This document shows, in pieces, positions 42,522 to 47,430 of a stretch of DNA of 47,430 bases (the stretch's first letter is position 1; each line of letters begins with the position of its first letter). The notes below the pieces were generated by a model. The model was given only the letters and a program-made list of their open reading frames with translations. It did not search any database and had not been told where the DNA came from. The DNA lies in contig JAFGND010000028.1 of assembly GCA_016927185.1 (NCBI GenBank), forward strand, positions 1 to 47,430, written 5' to 3'. The position numbers were made by a program, and so were the translations under genes. The DNA is from Candidatus Coatesiibacteriota bacterium. GTDB lineage: Bacteria; JAFGND01.

Positions 42522-43520
42522 ATGATAAAAGTTGGAATTAATGGATTTGGCAGAATTGGGCGACTGGTATTTCGCAGGCTTTTTGAAAATCCAGACATAG
42601 AAGTTGTTGGAATCAATGATATCACAGATAACAAAACTCTTGCCCATCTTCTTAAATATGATTCAATTCATAAGAAATACTGGCATAAAGTATCCTTTGA
42701 AGGAGAAAACAGCATAACAGTCAATAATAAAAGCATCAGAACATTTGCAATAAAGAATCCTGAAGAGATACCATGGAAAGAAGTTGGTGCTGAAATTATT
42801 CTTGAATGCTCAGGTCTGTTCACTTCTCGCGAAAAAGCTGAGCTTCACTTGAAAGCAGGAGCAAAAAAAGTAATTATTTCAGCTCCTGCAAAAGGTAATG
42901 ATATTACTATTGTAATAGGTGTCAATGAGAATGAATATGACAAGGAAAAACATCATATTATTTCCAATGCTTCCTGTACTACAAATGCCTGGGTACCAAT
43001 GGTTAAAGTGCTGCATGACAATTTCAAGATAATAAGGGGCACAATGACCACTACCCATTCTTATACAAATGATCAGAGAATCCTTGACCTTCCCCACAAA
43101 GACCTTTACAGGACAAGAGCTGCTTGTTTGAGTCTAATCCCAACAACAACAGGAGCAGCTTCACAAGTCAGCAAGATATTCCCGGAACTTGAAGGGAAAT
43201 TGTCAGGAGTAGCCATAAGAGTACCAACACCTGATGCTTCTCTTGTAGATTTCACATGCATTGTTGAAAAATCAACTACTGTGGATGAGATAAAGAAAAT
43301 CTTCAAGGAAGCTTCAGAGACTTTTCTCAAGAATATACTTGAATATAATGAAGAACCAATTGTATCAACTGATGTAATAGGCAACCCCCACAGCTGCGTT
43401 TTTAATGCTGATTTGATTCAGGTAATTGATGGAACATTGATCAAGGTCATGGCCTGGTATGACAATGAATGGGGTTATTCATGTCGCCTGGCTGAATTAA
43501 CAGAAATAGTGGGAAAATAA
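42522..43520 (+). CDS. gapA: Glyceraldehyde-3-phosphate dehydrogenase
   Basis: A 332-residue NAD-type GAPDH. GINGFGRIGRLVFR binds the dinucleotide; ISNASCTTNAW carries catalytic Cys152; TTTHSYTNDQRILDLPHKDLYRTRAA holds the partner histidine and phosphate site; GVAIRVPTPDASLVDF and MAWYDNEWGYSCRL complete the family. The residue after TTN is Ala where most have Cys; the catalytic Cys is intact. It converts glyceraldehyde-3-phosphate to 1,3-bisphosphoglycerate. It is the first gene of gapA, pgk-tpi, secG, tRNA-Leu, all plus strand with 1-9 nt gaps, so one transcript is likely. Confidence 0.97.
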   Translation: MIKVGINGFGRIGRLVFRRLFENPDIEVVGINDITDNKTLAHLLKYDSIHKKYWHKVSFEGENSITVNNKSIRTFAIKNPEEIPWKEVGAEIILECSGLFTSREKAELHLKAGAKKVIISAPAKGNDITIVIGVNENEYDKEKHHIISNASCTTNAWVPMVKVLHDNFKIIRGTMTTTHSYTNDQRILDLPHKDLYRTRAACLSLIPTTTGAASQVSKIFPELEGKLSGVAIRVPTPDASLVDFTCIVEKSTTVDEIKKIFKEASETFLKNILEYNEEPIVSTDVIGNPHSCVFNADLIQVIDGTLIKVMAWYDNEWGYSCRLAELTEIVGK

Positions 43521-43521
43521 A

Positions 43522-45456
43522 ATGGCTACTTTATCTTTGAGGGACCTGAACTTAAGTGGCAGGCAAGTTTTCATGAGGGTTGATTTCAATGTACCAATAA
43601 AAAATGGCAAGATTACTGATGATACTCGCATAAAAGCTGCATTGCCATCAATAACCTATATCCTTGAGGAAGGTGCAAGCCTTATTCTCTGCTCACATCT
43701 TGGAAGACCAAAGGGAGACAATAATTCAGAATTCACATTGAAACCGGTTGCAATTAATCTTCAGGAGCTGACTGGGAAAACAGTTCTCTTCGTAGAAAAT
43801 CTGGATGATCCCATTTTGAAAAAACCGCTCCCTCAGGGAACATTATGTCTGCTGGAGAATATACGTTTTGACAAGGGAGAAGAGAAAAATTACGATATAC
43901 TGTCAGAAAAGCTAGGCAAGCTTGGTGACATTTACGTAAATGATGCTTTCGGAACAGCTCACAGAGCTCATTCATCAACTGAAGGAACAACCAGATTCTT
44001 CTCAAGGAAGGCAGCTGGTTTCCTTATGGAAAAAGAACTTCTTGCATTCTCACAAATCCTTTCTTCTCCATCAAGACCTCTTCTTGCAATAATCGGTGGA
44101 GCAAAGATATCAACGAAAATAGGAGTTCTCTATAATCTCCTTGATAAAGTTGATTCCATGATAATTGCAGGAGGAATGCCATTCACTTTCTTCAAGGCAA
44201 TGGGAAAGGAGATTGGTAATTCCCTGTGTGAAGATGATTTCATTGAAGAAGCGAGGAAGATACTTGACAAGGCAAATGAGAAAGGAATCAAGATTTATTT
44301 CCCTGTTGATCACGTTATCTCCCAGAAACTTGAACCAGGACTGGAAATAAAAACAACAAACAATGAGAATGTTCCAGAAGGATATATTGGACTGGATATA
44401 GGTCCTGAAACATTGAAACTCTATGCCGAGCTTATAAATTCATCAAAAACAATAATATGGAATGGACCACTGGGTGCATTTGAAACGAAACCTTTTGACG
44501 AGGGAACAATGGCTATTTGCAGGATCATTGCAAAAGCAAAGGGAATCTGCGTTGCCGGGGGAGGAGATACTGTCTCCGCAATAAATCAATCAAATCTTGA
44601 AAAAGCTTTCTATCATATTTCTACCGGTGGTGGAGCATCATTAGAGCTGCTGGAAGGCAAGATTCTACCAGGAGTAGCTGCACTAGATAGATATGTTCAA
44701 GACAGAAGCATGAAACTTATAGCAGCAAACTGGAAAATGAACAAATCCCCATGCGAAGCGATGGAATTTATTGATGAACTGATAAAAAAGATATCTGAGA
44801 CAAAACCATCCGGTAGTGATATCCTCATTTTTCCAACTTATCTTGCACTGAAGGAGACTATATGCAAATCAAGGGGAACTGAAATTTCAATAGGTGCCCA
44901 GAATGCTTATTTCAAAGACAGTGGAGCGTATACAGGCGAGATATCAGTTGCCATGCTGAAAGAAGCTGGCTGCAAATTCATCCTGATAGGTCATAGCGAG
45001 AGAAGAACTGTTTTCAGGGAAGATGATGAGCTTATAAACGAGAAAATAAAAGCTGTTCTTGCAAATGGCTTGAATTTGGTTTTCTGTCTTGGGGAAACCC
45101 TTGAGGAAAGGAAGCAAAACAAGACATTTGATGTTATTCTGAAGCAATTCAAAAAAGGACTTGACGAAATAACGGACATAGACAGGCTGGTCATTGCCTA
45201 TGAACCAGTATGGGCAATCGGGACAGGTGTTACGGCAACTCCAGAACAAGCCCAGGAAGTTCATGAATACATTAGAGATCTTCTTTTAAGACAGTTTGGC
45301 AAGGAAGCAGCCGACAGGACAAGAATTCTCTATGGAGGAAGTGTAACTCCTGAAAATGTCAAGGAGCTTATGATACAAAAGGATATTGATGGAGCTTTGG
45401 TTGGCGGTGCAAGTCTGGAAACAGGGAAATATCTGAGACTTGTGTTTTATAAATAA
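43522..45456 (+). CDS. pgk-tpiA: Fused phosphoglycerate kinase / triosephosphate isomerase
   Basis: A 644-residue fusion. Residues about 1-394 are phosphoglycerate kinase (FMRVDFNVPIKNGKITDDTRI, SHLGRPKG, VNDAFGTAHRAHSST, IIGGAKISTKIGVL, NGPLGAFE, GGGDTVSAI, STGGGASLELLEG). Residues about 396-644 are triosephosphate isomerase (LIAANWKMNKSP, GAQNAYFKDSGAYTGEIS, ILIGHSERR with the catalytic His, VIAYEPVWAIGTG with the catalytic Glu, ILYGGSVTPEN). Both active sites look complete. The join DRYVQDRSMKLIAANWK is in one frame with no linker and no internal ribosome site before the TPI methionine (44710), so separate TPI is not expected. A PGK-TPI fusion of this type is known from Thermotoga, where the join involves a frameshift; here it is continuous. 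Confidence 0.97.
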   Translation: MATLSLRDLNLSGRQVFMRVDFNVPIKNGKITDDTRIKAALPSITYILEEGASLILCSHLGRPKGDNNSEFTLKPVAINLQELTGKTVLFVENLDDPILKKPLPQGTLCLLENIRFDKGEEKNYDILSEKLGKLGDIYVNDAFGTAHRAHSSTEGTTRFFSRKAAGFLMEKELLAFSQILSSPSRPLLAIIGGAKISTKIGVLYNLLDKVDSMIIAGGMPFTFFKAMGKEIGNSLCEDDFIEEARKILDKANEKGIKIYFPVDHVISQKLEPGLEIKTTNNENVPEGYIGLDIGPETLKLYAELINSSKTIIWNGPLGAFETKPFDEGTMAICRIIAKAKGICVAGGGDTVSAINQSNLEKAFYHISTGGGASLELLEGKILPGVAALDRYVQDRSMKLIAANWKMNKSPCEAMEFIDELIKKISETKPSGSDILIFPTYLALKETICKSRGTEISIGAQNAYFKDSGAYTGEISVAMLKEAGCKFILIGHSERRTVFREDDELINEKIKAVLANGLNLVFCLGETLEERKQNKTFDVILKQFKKGLDEITDIDRLVIAYEPVWAIGTGVTATPEQAQEVHEYIRDLLLRQFGKEAADRTRILYGGSVTPENVKELMIQKDIDGALVGGASLETGKYLRLVFYK

Positions 45457-45465
45457 AGGAAAAAA

Positions 45466-45861
45466 ATGGTTTTAACAATTCTTCTGATTGTTCATGTAAT
45501 TACATGTGTTTTATTGATGGCTGCAATACTGATTCAGGCAGGAAAAGGAGGAGGCTTGTCAGGTTCCCTGGGAGGCTTCGGGATTGGTCAGAACCTGTTT
45601 GGTTCTGCTGGTACAGTTACTTTCCTGATAAAGGCTACAACAATTCTGGCAGTATTATTCTTTTTGACAACAATGTCTATTGGATATATTTATAGTAAGG
45701 GAAAAGTGAAAACCAGTTATACTGGAAATCTGATACAAGATGGCTTGATCAGAGAGCAGAAAGAGGTTGAAAAACAGAAAGAATCCTCTTCTACTCCAAC
45801 AGGTCAATCACCTGCAGTCAAGGGAACAGGTACAAAGCCTGAGAAAGAGCCAACAAAATGA
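45466..45861 (+). CDS. secG: Protein-export membrane protein SecG
   Basis: A 131-residue protein with two membrane helices (residues about 3-24 and 50-72) joined by the conserved loop ILIQAGKGGGLSGSLGGFG. The hydrophilic tail after residue 85 is Lys/Glu/Pro-rich. SecG assists SecYE in preprotein export. It follows the glycolytic fusion by 9 nt, and a tRNA-Leu begins 4 nt after its stop. The tpiA-secG-tRNA-Leu order is found in many bacteria; E. coli also has secG followed by a Leu tRNA with anticodon GAG. Confidence 0.95.
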   Translation: MVLTILLIVHVITCVLLMAAILIQAGKGGGLSGSLGGFGIGQNLFGSAGTVTFLIKATTILAVLFFLTTMSIGYIYSKGKVKTSYTGNLIQDGLIREQKEVEKQKESSSTPTGQSPAVKGTGTKPEKEPTK

Positions 45862-45865
45862 ATTT

Positions 45866-45950
45866 GCCGGGATGGTGGAATAGGTAGACACGCAAGGTTG
45901 AGGGCCTTGTGAACGTTTTGTTCATGGGGGTTCAAATCCCCCTTCCGGTA
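45866..45950 (+). tRNA. tRNA-Leu (anticodon GAG)
   Basis: An 85-nt class II tRNA. Acceptor stem GCCGGGA pairs with TTCCGGT (two G-U pairs) plus discriminator A. The D-arm has GGTGG..GGTAGAC; the anticodon stem CAAGG/CCTTG encloses loop TTGAGGG with anticodon GAG at 45900-45902. A long variable arm (GAAC-GTTTT-GTTC) and a T-arm (GGGGG-TTCAAAT-CCCCC) are as expected for Leu. The 3' CCA is not encoded. With only 4 nt after secG it must be cut from the mRNA. Confidence 0.96.
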
Positions 45951-46042
45951 AAAAATTAAGTTAGATAACCATTTTCTTGGAATAGCAATCTTGTAATCCT
46001 TTATTATACATGGATTTAAAAAGACGCATATTCCTGGCTATA

Positions 46043-47353
46043 TTACTTAATTTTCACAATCCTCTTGCATTCTTTCCCAGCCTTCACTATATAAACTCCC
46101 TGTTTCCAGCTGCTAGTATAAAGAGAATGCTTGCCTTTATCTAATTTCATTATTAGTTGACCTGTAAGGGAATAGATTGCTCCTGAAGATGGCAGGGAAA
46201 CTGACAAGCGGGTTGAAAAGGGATTGGGAGAGATGGAGAGGGATTTAGCTGGAAGGGAGTAAGAGGAAGATTCATCTTTGAAACCAGTATACCCATAGGT
46301 TTCTATGGCATAGAGATACGTATCATTACAGCCTATATAAACAACACCATTAGAAACTTTGGGTGAAGAAAAGACAAATTTCCCTGTATTATAACTCCAT
46401 AGAACACTACCATCTTCCGTATTTAAAGCATATATATTAGGTTTATCTGAGTATAATTTTACTCCAATATATAGAGTATTATCAGTAGCAAACGGTACAG
46501 ACCAGATTTCTGGTTGTGAATAGCTAGTGAATTGCTTCTGCCAGAGGATTTCACCATTTACTGTATTAATTGAGTAAAGTATAGCATCTCTGCATCCAGC
46601 AATAAAAACCTTACTGTTGCTAATACAAGGTTTACCAAAAGAAAATTTACTTATTGTTAATGATCTCCAAACAAGAGATTTATTTTCTGCATTAATTGCA
46701 TATACGTACTTATCTTCAGCTCCTATATAAACAATACCATCAGAGACTTCAGGAGAACTATATATCGGAGTATCAAAATCATATGTCCATATAATGCCAC
46801 CATTTGACAAATCAATACTATACATTTTTGCAGGATTCTGACCAGCTGATGCTTTTGCAAATATCTTATTGTTCCACGAAGTTGGAGAACCAAAAATAAA
46901 ACCACTCTCATTCACTTCCCAGGCAGTACTGCCATCAGATAAATTGATGGCTACTAATCTATCACAACAAGGTGCAAAATATTTCCCAGAGACTATTATA
47001 GGCCAGAAATTATTAGAATTTTCAGCCAGCAGCTTCTTCCACTTTAACTGACCTGTTGTTGCATTGCAGGCATATATATATTCATCAAAGTTATTTCCTG
47101 AAATAACAATATTATCAGAAGCACATGGTGAAGTGTAAGTATTCATGTTCATCTTGAAACACCATTCTAATGTTCCATCAAGATTAATTGCATAAATATT
47201 TCTTGTACTGCAAAATATCAGTTGATTATATAAAAAAGGGGAGTATTGGTTAAAAGACAATGCTGTTGGAAATTTCCACAATAAATCCCCGGGAGCAGCT
47301 GAAAGAAAATTGAAAGCAGCTGCAAGTATTAATATTACTATCAAAGTCTTCAT
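46043..47353 (-). CDS. Secreted PQQ-like beta-propeller protein with T9SS-like C-terminal sorting domain
   Basis: A 436-residue protein with a perfect ribosome site (AAAGGAGG) and signal peptide (MKTLIVILILAAAFNFLSAAPG). Residues about 22-350 are PQQ-type propeller blades of about 40 residues (DGIVYIGAEDKYVYAINAENKSLVWRS, NGVVYIGCNDTYLYAIE), more diverged than in the left-edge paralogue. After a Ser-rich linker, residues about 365-436 (LSISPNPFSTRLSVSLPS, YSLTGQLI, GVYIVKAG, RIVKIK) match the type A sorting domain that sends proteins through the type IX secretion system. No type IX machinery gene lies in the window. It converges on the tRNA-Leu, with a 92-nt featureless gap. Confidence 0.92.
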   Translation of the reverse strand: MKTLIVILILAAAFNFLSAAPGDLLWKFPTALSFNQYSPFLYNQLIFCSTRNIYAINLDGTLEWCFKMNMNTYTSPCASDNIVISGNNFDEYIYACNATTGQLKWKKLLAENSNNFWPIIVSGKYFAPCCDRLVAINLSDGSTAWEVNESGFIFGSPTSWNNKIFAKASAGQNPAKMYSIDLSNGGIIWTYDFDTPIYSSPEVSDGIVYIGAEDKYVYAINAENKSLVWRSLTISKFSFGKPCISNSKVFIAGCRDAILYSINTVNGEILWQKQFTSYSQPEIWSVPFATDNTLYIGVKLYSDKPNIYALNTEDGSVLWSYNTGKFVFSSPKVSNGVVYIGCNDTYLYAIETYGYTGFKDESSSYSLPAKSLSISPNPFSTRLSVSLPSSGAIYSLTGQLIMKLDKGKHSLYTSSWKQGVYIVKAGKECKRIVKIK

Positions 47354-47379
47354 TTTGACCTCCTTTGAATATTATCCTT

Positions 47380-47419
47380 TATAAAATCTATACCCAATAA
47401 CATTCTGGTAGATTTTATA
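47380..47419. repeat. Perfect 11-bp inverted repeat upstream of the propeller gene
   Basis: TATAAAATCTA (47380-47390) and TAGATTTTATA (47409-47419) are exact complements around an 18-nt spacer, 27-66 nt before the start codon of the minus-strand propeller gene. The spacing suits an operator for a dimeric regulator; the arms also resemble -10 boxes. No promoter was assigned with confidence in this leader. Confidence 0.5.
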
Positions 47420-47430
47420 TTATCTTTCTT

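Noticed and set aside
42425-42634. N-terminal extension of the DUF1848 gene
   Set aside because: It overlaps the gapA start and ribosome site; a GTG with its own GGAG at 42424 gives the usual family length.
44710-45456. Separate triosephosphate isomerase gene starting at the internal ATG
   Set aside because: The frame is continuous with phosphoglycerate kinase and no ribosome site precedes the internal ATG, so it is a fusion.

Overview
This is an AT-rich, densely packed bacterial chromosome segment with about 40 protein-coding genes, one tRNA and one wrecked insertion sequence. It looks like an uncultured, probably anaerobic, Gram-negative-type bacterium from a candidate phylum. Pointers are an outer-membrane-type beta-barrel, two lipoproteins, a secreted beta-propeller whose tail resembles a type IX secretion sorting domain (FCB-group style), a ferredoxin-dependent 2-oxoacid oxidoreductase and a nickel-pincer LarA homologue. 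No rRNA or marker gene fixes the taxonomy, so the phylum is left open. Genes are packed tail-to-tail with overlapping stop codons and few terminators. Many promoters show a clear TTGAC(A/T/C) -35 box.

Layout. 1-340: 5' part of a beta-propeller gene (minus). 578-1134: frameshifted IS481-type transposase remnant ending at the start codon of the next gene. 1123-6264: plus-strand operon of an MBOAT O-acyltransferase, an SGNH-like partner and a large secreted repeat protein with 12 DxxGNDxY repeats plus HEAT repeats. 6261-7776: Tim44-like zinc-ribbon membrane protein and a YkgJ-type cysteine-cluster protein (minus). 7886-11122: lipoprotein propeller, PP-loop ATPase with a three-cysteine set, orphan sugar-type ABC ATPase (plus). 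11123-11683: beta-barrel (minus). 11949-13064: small protein plus ankyrin protein. 13070-18818: ferredoxin oxidoreductase KorAB, nitroreductase and a LysC-LysA fusion (minus). 19037-21846: hybrid histidine kinase split by a -1 frameshift at an A8 run. 21834-26524: complete branched-chain amino-acid ABC transporter livKHMGF (minus).

26589-31015: one minus-strand operon read thiC, eno, ftsB-like, fabH, THEP1-type NTPase. 31162-33670: ddl diverges from queE-cmk across two overlapping promoters that look leaderless. 33662-34891: LarA homologue. 34951-37200: Ser/Thr kinase with zinc ribbon, membrane segment, PEGA-like and formylglycine-generating-enzyme-like domains. 37285-40495: a tight operon of an FHA-sigma54 activator, a thioredoxin-reductase-like flavoprotein without its CxxC, and a short RlmN/Cfr-like radical SAM protein that keeps the methyl-carrying cysteine but lacks the resolving cysteine. 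40609-42424: HypC-like small protein without Cys2, secreted MORN protein, DUF1848 protein. 42522-45950: gapA, pgk-tpi fusion, secG, tRNA-Leu(GAG). 46043-47353: second secreted propeller, paralogous to the one at the left edge.

How it fits together: the window combines housekeeping (lower glycolysis GAPDH/PGK/TPI/enolase, lysine branch, thiamin, D-Ala-D-Ala, queuosine precursor, CMP kinase, fatty acid initiation) with surface-protein and signalling genes. The most promising undescribed unit is the FHA-sigma54 / CxxC-less flavoprotein / RlmN-like radical SAM operon beside the transmembrane kinase: a possible phospho-signalled switch controlling an RNA- or protein-modifying radical enzyme with its own reductase. 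That role is inference; the gene contents and residue changes are visible in the sequence.
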